A DNA stretch of 64,000 nt from contig NZ_LN651337.1 of the NCBI RefSeq assembly GCF_000826145.2, forward strand, positions 375,774 through 439,773. The letters are read 5' to 3'. The position numbers and the translations under genes were made by a program. Shown one piece after another: positions 16,575 to 25,619 of this stretch; within the stretch, counting starts at the first letter, position 1, and every line of letters begins with the position of its first letter. This DNA comes from Sporosarcina koreensis (GTDB lineage: Bacteria; Bacillota; Bacilli; Bacillales_A; Planococcaceae). The notes beneath the pieces are model-generated. The model did not search any database. It saw only the letters and a list, made by a program, of their open reading frames with translations, and was not told the DNA's origin.

Positions 16575-17298
16575 CTTACTGCCGGAAAAGGAGAGGGAAC
16601 GTTCCGGTTTCCTGGTTGCCGCGCTGGGCGTCATCGGCGCGGCTCTTCTTGTCTGGCTCGTGTTTTTTCTCCTTGCCCGGAGTCTGACCGCCGACACGGA
16701 ACGCCTTGACGATCAGCTGATCCACCTTCAGGCGACCCAGGCGGAATTGTCCGGCCGTCTGAACCGTTCGGACAGCGCTCAGGCGCATGATGAACTGGCG
16801 GCAAGCGTCGAGTGGGCGGAAAATTACCGCTATGAGACCGCTCCGCTGCTTGAGGACCTGACCGCCCAGCTGCCGCGGCGCGGATTTTTCCGGTCGTTCG
16901 CGTTCGCCGCGCCCCACCAGGCGACGGTCGAAGTGCAGTTTGACGATAAAACCGAAGCGGCGTACTACCTGACGCGCATCCAGGCGTCCGAAGCGATTCA
17001 GACCGCGTCCCTTGAATCGGTCGAAACCGAGGAAATCGAGGATACGGCCGATATGACGGACGGCGGCACAGCTGTCATCCGCCGCTTCCTGCCGCGGTAT
17101 ATCGCTGTCTATACGGTCTTCTTCAACGATCCGCGCGGTACGCTCGACGGGGCAGCGCCTGCCGTGCCGGAAGAAACCCCGCCGCCGGCGACTGATGCAC
17201 CGCCAGAAGCCGATGACCCGGCAGCGGATGGAACAGTGCCGGATGCTGCACCGCCGGCCGATACGGAACAGGAGGGATCCGATGCGGAGTCTGACTAA
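16558..17298 (+). CDS. pilN: Type IV pilus assembly protein PilN
   Basis: 246 residues. The N-terminus MLVDINLLPEKERER is the PilN signature (NLLP motif, which binds PilM), then one membrane helix (residues ~18-40), a coiled-coil stretch (~45-75) and a ferredoxin-like domain. The C-terminal ~40 residues are rich in Pro, Ala, Glu and Asp and probably disordered. The start overlaps pilM by 17 bases, and the end overlaps pilO by 17, consistent with coupled translation of the M-N-O complex. Confidence 0.88.
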   Translation: MLVDINLLPEKERERSGFLVAALGVIGAALLVWLVFFLLARSLTADTERLDDQLIHLQATQAELSGRLNRSDSAQAHDELAASVEWAENYRYETAPLLEDLTAQLPRRGFFRSFAFAAPHQATVEVQFDDKTEAAYYLTRIQASEAIQTASLESVETEEIEDTADMTDGGTAVIRRFLPRYIAVYTVFFNDPRGTLDGAAPAVPEETPPPATDAPPEADDPAADGTVPDAAPPADTEQEGSDAESD

Positions 17299-17998
17299 AC
17301 GGCAGAAGGACCTCGCCGTCCTCATCCTGTCGATCATCTTTTTCCTGCTGCTTGCAGCCTACAGCTGGTATCAGTTGTATGCGCCGGCACGGGAGGCCAA
17401 TGAACAGGCGGTCAGCTCACTCGCCGACCAGCGCGAGGTCCTGTTCGAACTGCAGCGCCAAGTCGCGGCCCAGCCGGAAGAGGTCTCGTCCAATTCGCGG
17501 CCTCTCCAGCAGAAAGTGCCTGTGCTGCCGCTCGAAGAACAGCTCCTCGTCCAGCTGGAGAAGGCGGAAGTGAAATCACGTGCGGACATCGGGGACGTGC
17601 AGTTCACAAAAGGGGAGACCGGGCCGGACCTGACGGAACCCGCTGCAGAGTCCATTGAGTCCGGGGACACTCCGGAGCCTTCTCCCGAGACTGCCATCCA
17701 GGCGATGACGGTCGACGTCGAGCTGACGGCTTCTGATTACAGTCAGGTCGACCGGTTCATCCGCGAAATCGAAAAAATGGAGCGCATCTTCATCGTCCAG
17801 TCGATCGAGCTGACGCCGCCTGAGGAACAGCGTGAAGTCGAAGAGGAGACGGTGCCGCTCGAACTGACCCTGTCCTTCCAGGCGTTCTACCGCCCTGATT
17901 TGACAGACCTGATCGAGGAGACGCCGAAACTGGATGCCCCTGACCCTGCCGGCAAAGTCGATCCGACCGCCCGTCAGGAAGAGGAGGATACCGAATGA
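17282..17998 (+). CDS. pilO: Type IV pilus assembly protein PilO
   Basis: 238 residues from ATG 17282, which has GGAGGGA just upstream; the frame is open to 17195 but that part lies inside pilN. One membrane helix (LAVLILSIIFFLLLAAYSWY), a coiled-coil region (~35-70), an acidic linker, and a C-terminal ferredoxin-like domain (AMTVDVELTASDYSQVDRFI). PilO pairs with PilN outside the membrane. Overlaps pilD by four bases (ATGA). Confidence 0.86.
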   Translation: MRSLTKRQKDLAVLILSIIFFLLLAAYSWYQLYAPAREANEQAVSSLADQREVLFELQRQVAAQPEEVSSNSRPLQQKVPVLPLEEQLLVQLEKAEVKSRADIGDVQFTKGETGPDLTEPAAESIESGDTPEPSPETAIQAMTVDVELTASDYSQVDRFIREIEKMERIFIVQSIELTPPEEQREVEEETVPLELTLSFQAFYRPDLTDLIEETPKLDAPDPAGKVDPTARQEEEDTE

Positions 17999-18750
17999 CG
18001 ATCGTCTGGACGGTCTTGTTCTTCATCTACGGGACGGTGTTCGGCTCGTTTTATAACGTGGTCGGCTTACGCGTCCCGAAAAAGGAGTCGGTTGTCACCC
18101 CGCCGTCGCACTGCACTGTATGCGACCGCCGGCTGACACTGCCGGATCTCGTCCCTGTACTGTCGTTCGTGTTCCTGCGCGGCAGATGCCGGGGATGCGG
18201 CACGAGGATCAATCCGATCTATCCGTTCATGGAGTTCGTGACCGGCCTGCTGTTTGCGTGGGCGTTCCTGCATTTCGGTTTCACGGCGGAACTCACCGTT
18301 GCACTCGTTTTCCTGTCGATGCTCGTCATCATCACGGTGTCCGATATCGCATATATGCTTATTCCGAATAAAGTGCTGCTGCCGGCGGGGATCGTGCTTG
18401 CAGTCCTCCGTCTTGTCAGTCCGCTGAGCCCTTGGTGGGACAGCCTGCTCGGTGCGATTATCGGCTTCGGCGTTCTGTTCCTGATCGCCGTCGTCTCGAA
18501 AGGCGGCATGGGGGGCGGGGACATCAAGCTGTTTTTCGTGCTCGGTCTCGTGCTCGGCACGGAACTCACGCTGCTCACACTGTTCCTCGCAGCGCTGATC
18601 GGTTCGATTGTCGGTATCATCCATCTCAGGAGGACGGGACAGGGACGGAAGACGCCGGTGCCGTTCGGTCCGTCGATCGCTGTCGCCGCCGTCATCTGCT
18701 ATTTTGCAGGGGATGCGCTTGTCGGATGGTATCTTTCGCTGTTAGCTTGA
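17995..18750 (+). CDS. pilD: Prepilin peptidase/N-methyltransferase PilD (ComC type)
   Basis: 251 residues, polytopic. It has the N-terminal zinc-finger loop with two cysteine pairs (CTVCDRRL and CRGCG), the first catalytic Asp in VSDIAYMLIPNK and the GMGGGDIK motif with the second Asp. It cleaves the leaders of the four prepilins in this operon after the -1 glycine and methylates the new N-terminus. B. subtilis ComC lies at the equivalent place, upstream of spoIIB, so this may also serve competence pseudopilins encoded elsewhere. Last gene of the operon; a strong terminator follows. Confidence 0.94.
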   Translation: MTIVWTVLFFIYGTVFGSFYNVVGLRVPKKESVVTPPSHCTVCDRRLTLPDLVPVLSFVFLRGRCRGCGTRINPIYPFMEFVTGLLFAWAFLHFGFTAELTVALVFLSMLVIITVSDIAYMLIPNKVLLPAGIVLAVLRLVSPLSPWWDSLLGAIIGFGVLFLIAVVSKGGMGGGDIKLFFVLGLVLGTELTLLTLFLAALIGSIVGIIHLRRTGQGRKTPVPFGPSIAVAAVICYFAGDALVGWYLSLLA

Positions 18751-18765
18751 GTCGAACAATTCTTC

Positions 18766-18797
18766 AGAACAAGACGACAGGAGTCTTGTTCTTTTTT
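18766..18797 (+). terminator. Rho-independent terminator of the type IV pilus operon
   Basis: AGAACAAGAC (18766-18775) pairs perfectly with GTCTTGTTCT (18783-18792) across a 7-base loop, followed by a run of T. Confidence 0.92.
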
Positions 18798-18835
18798 GCG
18801 TCCACCCTGATACGATTGAACGAGGGGGGATTGCG

Positions 18836-19501
18836 ATGAATTTCAAGAAAAAGTATTCGAAGCTGACGATCATGCTTGCGCTCGGACAAGGGGTGCTGCT
18901 CGGCATCATCGCCGTGGCGGTCGTCGGCTTCATTCTCATGAAGACAGATGCGCCGGATGCTGCCGCGACGCCGGAACCGAACGTACCGGCAAACGGTCCG
19001 GCGGCAGCCGATCCGAAAGGGGAGGCCAAAGCGGAGGAGATGCCGGCACTCGGTGCACCTGTTGCGATGTATGCTCGCCAGCACGGAGTGTTCTCGTCGA
19101 AGGGATCTGCAGCGGCCTTCATAGCCGACAGCCAGGTGCCGGCCGCAGCGGTCGTCCGTTCGGACAGCCAGTACTTCGTCTGGAGTGCGCTCGGTCCGAC
19201 TGAACAGGACGCGGATCCGGCAGGCAGTGAAGGGGCATTCCGCAAGTCGCTCTCCGTCACGCCGCTCGCCTGCACAGGCGGGGGAGGCGAGCTTGTCCAG
19301 GCGGTCCTGAAAGCGGGAAAAGTTTCCGAAATCCAAGATTTGGTGAATGTGCGGAAACAGTCGGCGGAAGGCGGGAAAAAGGATCCGCTTGCCGAGAAAT
19401 TGGCCGCCATCACGGCGTTCACCGGCGATCTTAACATCATCCGCATGCATGTGATCGCCCATTTTGCGGAGAGCGGCGATTGTGTCAAACTTCAGTTTTG
19501 A
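18836..19501 (+). CDS. SpoIIB-like membrane protein
   Basis: 221 residues: a short basic N-terminus, one membrane helix (LGIIAVAVVGFILM, ~20-37), a Pro/Ala/Glu-rich linker (~40-75), then a C-terminal domain with MYARQHGVFSSKGSAAAFIA that resembles a SPOR-type peptidoglycan-binding repeat. It sits exactly where B. subtilis has spoIIB, between comC and maf. SpoIIB helps thin septal peptidoglycan and start engulfment during sporulation. It is shorter than SpoIIB (about 330 residues), and sequence similarity is weak by eye, so the call leans on position. ATG after GAGGGGGGA. Confidence 0.62.
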   Translation: MNFKKKYSKLTIMLALGQGVLLGIIAVAVVGFILMKTDAPDAAATPEPNVPANGPAAADPKGEAKAEEMPALGAPVAMYARQHGVFSSKGSAAAFIADSQVPAAAVVRSDSQYFVWSALGPTEQDADPAGSEGAFRKSLSVTPLACTGGGGELVQAVLKAGKVSEIQDLVNVRKQSAEGGKKDPLAEKLAAITAFTGDLNIIRMHVIAHFAESGDCVKLQF

Positions 19502-19597
19502 CGCTCAAAACCATGCCAAAACGCCATTATCCGGATTCCGAGACAATTTTCTTCTTCTCCCCTGTGTCGTATGATGAGGCAAAGGAGGCGTTACCCT

Positions 19598-20203
19598 ATG
19601 TTGTTTGAAACGAATGAAACGATCATCCTCGCATCATCCTCGCCGCGGAGGAAGGAACTGCTCGCACGGCTCGGCATCCCGTTCACCGTCATGCCGAGCG
19701 GAGCGGAGGAACCGCCGATCGAAACGTCCGAAACTCCGGAAACTTATGCAGAGCGGCTGTCGTCCCTAAAAGCGTCTGCGCTTGTGAAAGACCATCCGGG
19801 AACCGTTATCATCGGTGCCGATACGGTGGTCGCGCTGGACGGGAAGGTGTACCCGAAGCCGGGATCCGCTGCCGAGGCGGAGCGGTTCCTGAACGAGCTG
19901 TCGGGACGGACTCACAGTGTCATAACCGGTGTGACAATCATGCGGGATGATGAGATCATACGTTTTTCAGCCGTCACGGCCGTCACATTCCGTGACCTCG
20001 ATGAAGAATTGATCGGAGCCTATGCAGCATCCGGGGATCCGCTCGACAAAGCGGGCGGCTACGGCATCCAGACGGCGGGCGGCCTGTTCGTCGAATCGAT
20101 CCGCGGCGATTACGAGAATGTCGTCGGCCTGCCGATTTCCGAACTTGCGCATATACTCCGCAGCCGGGATATTATCCAGGTGCGAAAAGAGGCGCTCCCA
20201 TGA
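19598..20203 (+). CDS. maf: Maf nucleotide pyrophosphatase
   Basis: 201 residues from ATG 19598, set by AAAGGAGG eight bases upstream; the frame is open from 19571. Maf motifs: ILASSSPRRKELLARLGI at the start, SxRLSSLKA-type YAERLSSLKASALV, VIIGADTVVALDG and GKAGGYGIQ-type LDKAGGYGIQTAGG. It hydrolyses modified or non-canonical dTTP/UTP/CTP and influences septum formation in B. subtilis. Overlaps radC by four bases. Confidence 0.93.
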   Translation: MLFETNETIILASSSPRRKELLARLGIPFTVMPSGAEEPPIETSETPETYAERLSSLKASALVKDHPGTVIIGADTVVALDGKVYPKPGSAAEAERFLNELSGRTHSVITGVTIMRDDEIIRFSAVTAVTFRDLDEELIGAYAASGDPLDKAGGYGIQTAGGLFVESIRGDYENVVGLPISELAHILRSRDIIQVRKEALP

Positions 20204-20898
20204 CGGCGGAGTATAAGGATTCCCTCATGATCCGCGACATCCATTTCGCGGACCGGCCGCGGGAGCGGATGACGCGCCAGGGGGCGGCAAGCCTGTCGAA
20301 CCAGGAACTTGTCGCGATCCTGCTCAGGACAGGCTCACGGACCGAATCGGTGCTCGTGCTGGCGAACAAGCTGCTGTCGGAATTCGACCGCATCCAGGAT
20401 CTGCGGGATGTGACGATCGAGGAATTGACTGCCGTCAAAGGGATCGGGGATGCGAAAGCCGTGCAGATCATGGCTGCCGCGGAACTCGGCAAGCGGATCT
20501 ATTCCATGCCGCACGAAAGCCGCTATGCGATCAAGTCGCCTGAAGATGCCGCTGCGTATCTGATGACGGATATGGCGAAACTGAACCAGGAGCATTTCGT
20601 CGTCCTGTTCCTGAATGTCAAGAACGAAGTGCTGCATAAGCAGACGATCTTCATCGGCAGCCTGAACTCGTCCATCGTCCATCCTCGGGAGATCTTCCGC
20701 GAGGCGGTGAAACGGTCGGCCGCGTCGCTCGTCGTCGCACATAACCATCCTTCCGGTAACGCGACGCCGTCACCGGAGGATATCGAGGTGACGAAGCGGC
20801 TGACGGAAGCGGGTGAGCTGATGGGCATCGATCTTCTTGACCATATCATCATCGGCGATCACCGCTATATTTCCCTGAAAGAGAAAGGATACATGTGA
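20200..20898 (+). CDS. radC: RadC/JAB-domain protein
   Basis: 232 residues. An N-terminal helix-hairpin-helix region (FADRPRERMTRQGAASLSNQ, IEELTAVKGIGDAKAVQIMA) precedes a JAB/MPN metalloprotease-like domain with HNHPSGNATPSPEDI and LLDHIIIGD, where HxHPSG and the following D are the zinc ligands. Once thought to be a DNA-repair protein; its true role is unsettled. ATG overlaps the maf stop (ATGA). Conserved place before mreB. Confidence 0.93.
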   Translation: MTAEYKDSLMIRDIHFADRPRERMTRQGAASLSNQELVAILLRTGSRTESVLVLANKLLSEFDRIQDLRDVTIEELTAVKGIGDAKAVQIMAAAELGKRIYSMPHESRYAIKSPEDAAAYLMTDMAKLNQEHFVVLFLNVKNEVLHKQTIFIGSLNSSIVHPREIFREAVKRSAASLVVAHNHPSGNATPSPEDIEVTKRLTEAGELMGIDLLDHIIIGDHRYISLKEKGYM

Positions 20899-20901
20899 CA
20901 C

Positions 20902-20930
20902 TGTGAATTTGTTCGCCTTTCCGTTATACT
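20902..20930 (+). promoter_or_regulatory. Candidate promoter for mreBCD
   Basis: TATACT (20925-20930) with a weak -35 TGTGAA (20902-20907) at 17 bp, in the gap between radC and mreB. Confidence 0.45.
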
Positions 20931-20987
20931 ATGGTGTATGCTTTTATCAAGCCTCATAAAACGGTACTGCAGAAAGGAAGAACGAAT

Positions 20988-22004
20988 TTGTTTGGACTAG
21001 GAGCGAGAGATGTCGGGATTGACCTCGGCACCGCCAATACGTTGGTTTTCATCAAAGGAAAAGGCATTGTTCTGCGGGAACCATCCGTAGTTGCGAAAAA
21101 TACGATGACAAATGAAATTGTCGCAGTCGGAAGCGCTGCGAAAAATATGATCGGCCGGACGCCGGGTTCGATCGTGGCGACACGTCCGATGAAAGACGGC
21201 GTCATCGCGGACTTCGACATTACGACAGCGATGATCGAGCATTACATGAAAGAAGCGACAAAGGCATCAGGCGGTGCGTGGAAGAAGCCGAACGTGATGA
21301 TCTGCGTGCCGTACGGCATCACATCCGTCGAGCAGCGTGCGGTCATCGATGCAGCCCGCCAGGCAGGCGCAAAAGACGCGTATACGATCGAAGAGCCATT
21401 TGCGGCAGCGATCGGTGCGAACCTTCCTGTCTGGGAACCGACAGGCAGCATGGTCGTCGATATCGGCGGCGGTACGACTGAAGTTGCGGTCATTTCACTC
21501 GGCGGCATCGTCACGAGCGAGTCGATCCGTGTCGGCGGGGATACGATGGACGCAGCGATCATCAGCTACATACGCAAGACGTACAACTTGACGATCGGGG
21601 AACGCACTGCGGAAGCCATCAAGATCGAGATCGGTTCGGCGAGCGCTGTCGAAACGGCCGAGAAGATGGAGATCCGCGGACGTGACCTTCTGACAGGCCT
21701 GCCGAAGACTCTTGAGATCTCACAGGATGAAATCGTCGAAGCGCTTCGCGAATCACTGCTCCAGATCGTGGACGGGGTGAAGAAGACGCTTGAGACGACA
21801 CCTCCTGAGCTGTCGGCGGATGTCATGGAACGCGGAATCGTCCTGACGGGCGGCGGTGCACTGCTGCGCAACCTGGACAAGGTCATCTCCGACGAAACGA
21901 ATATGCCGGTGTTCATCGCCGAGGATCCGCTTGATTGTGTCGCGATCGGGACAGGCAAAGCACTCGAGAATTTCGACGTCATCAAGAAGATGCAGGCGAA
22001 ATAA
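20988..22004 (+). CDS. mreB: Rod-shape determining actin-like protein MreB
   Basis: 338 residues from TTG 20988, chosen because AAGGAAG is seven bases upstream and the protein then starts [19 protein letters not shown], matching B. subtilis MreB; the frame is open to 20931. Actin-fold nucleotide motifs are intact: [10 protein letters not shown] (phosphate 1), [15 protein letters not shown] (phosphate 2) and [15 protein letters not shown] (adenosine). It polymerises under the membrane and guides the elongation machinery. Followed by mreC after ~20 bases. Confidence 0.97.
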   Translation: MFGLGARDVGIDLGTANTLVFIKGKGIVLREPSVVAKNTMTNEIVAVGSAAKNMIGRTPGSIVATRPMKDGVIADFDITTAMIEHYMKEATKASGGAWKKPNVMICVPYGITSVEQRAVIDAARQAGAKDAYTIEEPFAAAIGANLPVWEPTGSMVVDIGGGTTEVAVISLGGIVTSESIRVGGDTMDAAIISYIRKTYNLTIGERTAEAIKIEIGSASAVETAEKMEIRGRDLLTGLPKTLEISQDEIVEALRESLLQIVDGVKKTLETTPPELSADVMERGIVLTGGGALLRNLDKVISDETNMPVFIAEDPLDCVAIGTGKALENFDVIKKMQAK

Positions 22005-22023
22005 GTAAGGGAGGAACTCGGCA

Positions 22024-22917
22024 ATGCCGCGATTTTTTTCGAACAAACGACTTATTTTACTGCTCGTGGGCGTGATTGTCCTGGTGGCATTGATTGCCTT
22101 CTCCATGAAAGACCGGCAGAGCGCCAGCCTCCCCGAAAAAATGGTGAAAGACGTGGTCGGTTTTGGACAATCGCTGTTTTCAAAACCGGCGCATGCCATC
22201 ACCGGCTTTTTCGATGATATCGATGGAATTCTGAATACATATGAAGAAAACCGGACGCTGAAAGCGCGTCTGACCGAGTATGCATCCAACGAAGTCGAGC
22301 TTGCGGATGTGAAAGAGGAGAATGAGCGGCTGCGCAAGATTGTCGGCAAACAGGACGATCTGCGCGCCTACGATCCGGTCCAGGCGACCGTAATTTCACG
22401 CAATCCCGACCAATGGGAAGAGAAGATCATCATCGACAAAGGTGAGAAACACGGCGTCCAGCTGAACATGGCAGTCATGACATCGAGCGGCCTCGTCGGA
22501 AAAGTCGTCCTCGTCACAGCATTCACCTCGACTGTCGAACTGCTGTCGACGGAGAACCAGAATTTCCGGGTCTCCGCGATGATTCCCGGCAAGAAAGATA
22601 TTTTCGGCCTGATGGAAGGGTTCGACCATGAACGCGGCGAATTGATCATGAAACGGATCGATTCGAATTTCGAGGTCAAAGTTGGACAGAAAGTGATGTC
22701 CTCCGGTCTCGGCGGAATCTTTCCTAAGGGACTGCTGATCGGGGAAGTGACCGAAGTGTCGACCGACGATTACGGGCTCACGAAGCTGGCGTATGTCCGT
22801 CCGGCTGCTGAATTTTCGATGCTCGATCATGTGATGGTCGCAAAACGGCAGTCTGAAACAGCACAGGGGACCGACTCGGCGAAAGCGTCTGCAGCGGAGG
22901 GGGAGGAAGGATCATGA
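22024..22917 (+). CDS. mreC: Rod-shape determining protein MreC
   Basis: 297 residues. One N-terminal membrane helix (LILLLVGVIVLVALIAFSMK), a coiled coil (~75-110, ENRTLKARLTEYASNEVELA), then the beta-barrel extracellular part with VISRNPDQWEEKIIIDKGEK and GLVGKVVLVTAFTSTVELLS, as in all MreC proteins. It links MreB to the cell-wall synthases. The Glu/Ala-rich last 20 residues are likely disordered. Overlaps mreD by four bases. Confidence 0.95.
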   Translation: MPRFFSNKRLILLLVGVIVLVALIAFSMKDRQSASLPEKMVKDVVGFGQSLFSKPAHAITGFFDDIDGILNTYEENRTLKARLTEYASNEVELADVKEENERLRKIVGKQDDLRAYDPVQATVISRNPDQWEEKIIIDKGEKHGVQLNMAVMTSSGLVGKVVLVTAFTSTVELLSTENQNFRVSAMIPGKKDIFGLMEGFDHERGELIMKRIDSNFEVKVGQKVMSSGLGGIFPKGLLIGEVTEVSTDDYGLTKLAYVRPAAEFSMLDHVMVAKRQSETAQGTDSAKASAAEGEEGS

Positions 22918-23435
22918 CCCGATTCCTCATCCCTCTGCTTGCGGTCGTTTTGTTTTTCGTGGAGCCGGTCTTCAGCCTGTTTTCGCCGATCGAGCTCGGG
23001 GATGTGCGCTATACGCTCGTCCCCCGGTTCCTGACCGTCTTCCTCGTCTTCCTTGCCTGCTACTATGGCCGGCGGAAGTCGATAATTTACGGTTTGGTCT
23101 TCGGCCTCTTGTATGATATGTACCACATTGATATTATTGGGATATATGCATTTCTCTATCCGCTCATTTGTTACTTGGCGGCAGTGCTCATCCGGCAGGT
23201 CCACCGCTCCATCTTTTCGGTGATGGCCCTGTCCCTCGGCATGATCATCCTGCTCGAGATGATGTCCTATCTGTTCGCAAGTCTCATTGCGCTGACGTCG
23301 ATCGGCTTCGAAGCCTTTCTGACAACGAGGCTCGTGCCGACCGTCATTGCGAATTCGGTCTTCATCCTGTTGTTCGGCTGGGTGTTCCATACCTGGCTGT
23401 ACAAACGAGTCATAGAGAAGCAGATCGGTATGTAA
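22914..23435 (+). CDS. mreD: Rod-shape determining protein MreD
   Basis: 173 residues, five to six hydrophobic segments (FLIPLLAVVLFFVEPVFSLF, LTVFLVFLACYYGRR, and others). The LVFGLLYDMYHIDIIGIYAF segment is the conserved MreD G.lYD....g..G region. Integral membrane partner of MreC. ATG overlaps the mreC stop. Confidence 0.93.
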   Translation: MTRFLIPLLAVVLFFVEPVFSLFSPIELGDVRYTLVPRFLTVFLVFLACYYGRRKSIIYGLVFGLLYDMYHIDIIGIYAFLYPLICYLAAVLIRQVHRSIFSVMALSLGMIILLEMMSYLFASLIALTSIGFEAFLTTRLVPTVIANSVFILLFGWVFHTWLYKRVIEKQIGM

Positions 23436-23453
23436 TTTACGCGATAGGGGCGG

Positions 23454-24134
23454 GTGAGGCAATTGCCGAAACAACAACTGGTAACGATAAAAGGGACGAA
23501 GGACGGACTGGTCCTGCGGCTGGACGATCAATGCGCGTATACGGATCTTCTGGAGGAACTCGGCCGCAAGACGCAGGATCCGGGACTGGAAGGTGCCGTC
23601 GAGGTGAAGATCCATACCGGCCACCGGTACTGCAGCGACAAAGCGATGAAGGAGATCATCCAGACGGTGCAGTCTGCCGGACAATTGCGGGTTTCAAAGA
23701 TTCAAAGTGATGTCATCACGATGGAAGAGTGCAACCAGCGTGTGCGGGAACAGCAGTCGGAGACGTACATCGGCATCGTCCGTTCCGGGCAGGAAGTCCG
23801 GGCGGAAGGCGACCTGGTCGTCATCGGCGATGTCAATCCGAACGGTTTCGTCTCGGCAGCAGGAAGCATTTATATATTAGGACGCCTGAAAGGGAAGGCG
23901 CACGCCGGCTGCACCGGCAACCGGGAAGCGGTGATCGCCGCTTCCTGGCTGGAAGCGACCCATCTTATCATCGCGGACCAGATGGAGACGATGACCGATG
24001 AACTGGCGATTCTGTCCGAGTCGCCTGAAATGGAATGCGCCTACCTGCATTCGAATGGGTTCATCGCCATCGACCGTCTGCAGGACTTGAGACTGCTGCG
24101 TCCGAATCTGTCTACATTCAAAGGGGGGAGCTAA
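23454..24134 (+). CDS. minC: Septum site-determining protein MinC
   Basis: 226 residues with a GTG start at 23454 and a possible TTG at 23463; neither has an ideal ribosome site. The C-terminal beta-helix domain is recognisable: GDLVVIGDVNPNGFVSAAGS, IYILGRLKGKAHAGCTGNR and AVIAASWLEATHLIIAD. The N-terminal half is the less conserved FtsZ-inhibiting domain. MinC blocks FtsZ ring assembly away from mid-cell. One base separates it from minD. Confidence 0.93.
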   Translation: MRQLPKQQLVTIKGTKDGLVLRLDDQCAYTDLLEELGRKTQDPGLEGAVEVKIHTGHRYCSDKAMKEIIQTVQSAGQLRVSKIQSDVITMEECNQRVREQQSETYIGIVRSGQEVRAEGDLVVIGDVNPNGFVSAAGSIYILGRLKGKAHAGCTGNREAVIAASWLEATHLIIADQMETMTDELAILSESPEMECAYLHSNGFIAIDRLQDLRLLRPNLSTFKGGS

Positions 24135-24135
24135 T

Positions 24136-24933
24136 GTGGGAGAAGCAATCGTAATAACATCTGGGAAAGGCGGAGTCGGGAAAACCACTTCGTCTGCGAA
24201 CCTGGGCACTGCATTGGCCCTTCAGGGAAAGAAAGTCTGTCTGGTCGATACGGATATCGGCTTGCGGAACCTGGACGTCATCCTCGGTCTTGAGAACCGG
24301 ATCATCTATGATCTGGTCGACGTGATCGAAGGACGCTGCCGGATCCAGCAGGCGCTCGTCAAGGACAAGCGGTTCGACGACCGGCTGTTCCTGCTGCCTG
24401 CCGCCCAGACGACCGACAAGAACGCCGTCACACCGGAGCAGATGAAAGATCTGATCACCGAACTGAAGCGCGATTATGATTACATCCTGATCGACTGCCC
24501 TGCCGGCATCGAGCAGGGATACAAAAACGCGGTTGCCGGCGCGGACCGGGCGATCGTCGTGACGACCCCCGAGATTTCGGCCGTCCGTGATGCGGACCGC
24601 ATCATCGGCCTCCTCGAACAGGAAGACATCGAGCCGCCGAAGCTGATCATCAACCGGATCCGGCGGTCGCTGATGAACCAGGACGACATGCTGGACGTCA
24701 ACGATATCACGACACACCTGTCGATCGACCTGCTCGGCATCGTGCTCGATGATGAAAACGTCATCTCATCGTCGAACAGAGGCGAACCCGTCGTCATGGA
24801 TCCGAACAATCCGGCAGCGCTCGGCTACCGGAATATCGCACGCCGGATCCTCGGTGAGTCGGTGCCGCTCATGTCCATCGACACCGGAAAACCCGGCTTC
24901 TTCGGCAAACTGAAATCATTGTTCAAGAAATAA
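24136..24933 (+). CDS. minD: Septum site-determining ATPase MinD
   Basis: 265 residues, GTG start right after the minC stop with GGGGGGAG upstream. Deviant Walker A SGKGGVGKTTSSANLG, the VDTDIGLRNLDVILGLENR switch I region and IDCPAGIEQGYKNAV Walker B/switch II are exact MinD motifs. The C-terminal FFGKLKSLFKK is the amphipathic membrane-targeting helix. It recruits MinC to the membrane. Confidence 0.97.
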   Translation: MGEAIVITSGKGGVGKTTSSANLGTALALQGKKVCLVDTDIGLRNLDVILGLENRIIYDLVDVIEGRCRIQQALVKDKRFDDRLFLLPAAQTTDKNAVTPEQMKDLITELKRDYDYILIDCPAGIEQGYKNAVAGADRAIVVTTPEISAVRDADRIIGLLEQEDIEPPKLIINRIRRSLMNQDDMLDVNDITTHLSIDLLGIVLDDENVISSSNRGEPVVMDPNNPAALGYRNIARRILGESVPLMSIDTGKPGFFGKLKSLFKK

Positions 24934-24941
24934 TATCGATT

Positions 24942-24975
24942 CCCCTGTGCCTGCGCGGCATGGGGGCGTTTTATT
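24942..24975 (+). terminator. Probable terminator after minD
   Basis: CCCC-T-GTGCC pairs with GGCAT-GGGG with one bulged base around a short loop, followed by GCG and TTTTATTT. A less regular hairpin than the others, but it is in the right place between the mre-min and spoIVF units. Confidence 0.55.
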
Positions 24976-25067
24976 TCCCCGGAAATGATGACAGGCAGCA
25001 TCCGTCCGCCAGGTTCCCGACTATTCGGGCGGCCCTCCTCATATACTGGCAAAAAGGAGGAGTGCGC

Positions 25068-25619
25068 TTGAAAGCTAGGAAGAGATGGCTGGCGGCTCTG
25101 GTGTTCACGGCAGGTGTGCTCGGGGTGTCCCAATTGGAGAAGAACGGCACCGTCACCCGCCCGGTCACCCAGTATCTGTCGACGGGCCAGGATTTCGTTG
25201 CGATGAAAAAATGGGTGGCGTCAAGACTCGAACCTGAATCGAACGGCATGATCCAGGTGAGCGGGGAAGCGGTGCCCGTCGATCCGTTCGCGGCTTATGA
25301 ATCGATGCAGCCCTACAAATCGGGGGTCATCCTGTCGTATGCGGAACCGCTGCCGATCGCGGCGAGGGGAAGCGGGCTCGTCGTCTTCACCGGTTTCACG
25401 AGACAGTCGGGCAAGACGCTCACTGTGCAGTACGACAATGGAGATGAAGTGACATACGGTTTCGTCGGATCGTTCGCGAAATTGCCATACACGGCGGTCG
25501 AAAGGGGGGACACGCTCGGCATGATGGAAGAAGGCGCGATGTATTTGAAAGTGAAGCGGGATGGACTCGTGCTTGACCCGACCGTCCTGCCTGCATTTTT
25601 CGAGGAAGTGGCGGAGTGA
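25068..25619 (+). CDS. spoIVFA: SpoIVFA-like regulator of the SpoIVFB protease
   Basis: 183 residues from TTG 25068, seven bases after AAGGAGG. One membrane helix near the N-terminus (WLAALVFTAGVLGVSQL), then a C-terminal degenerate LytM/M23-like domain (GSGLVVFTGFTRQSGKTLTV, DEVTYGFVGSFAKLPY, VERGDTLGMMEEGAMYLKV) without the zinc histidines. In B. subtilis SpoIVFA (264 residues) anchors and holds SpoIVFB inactive in the forespore outer membrane; this version is about 80 residues shorter, missing N-terminal sequence. It overlaps the downstream protease gene by four bases, the expected pair. Confidence 0.82.
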   Translation: MKARKRWLAALVFTAGVLGVSQLEKNGTVTRPVTQYLSTGQDFVAMKKWVASRLEPESNGMIQVSGEAVPVDPFAAYESMQPYKSGVILSYAEPLPIAARGSGLVVFTGFTRQSGKTLTVQYDNGDEVTYGFVGSFAKLPYTAVERGDTLGMMEEGAMYLKVKRDGLVLDPTVLPAFFEEVAE

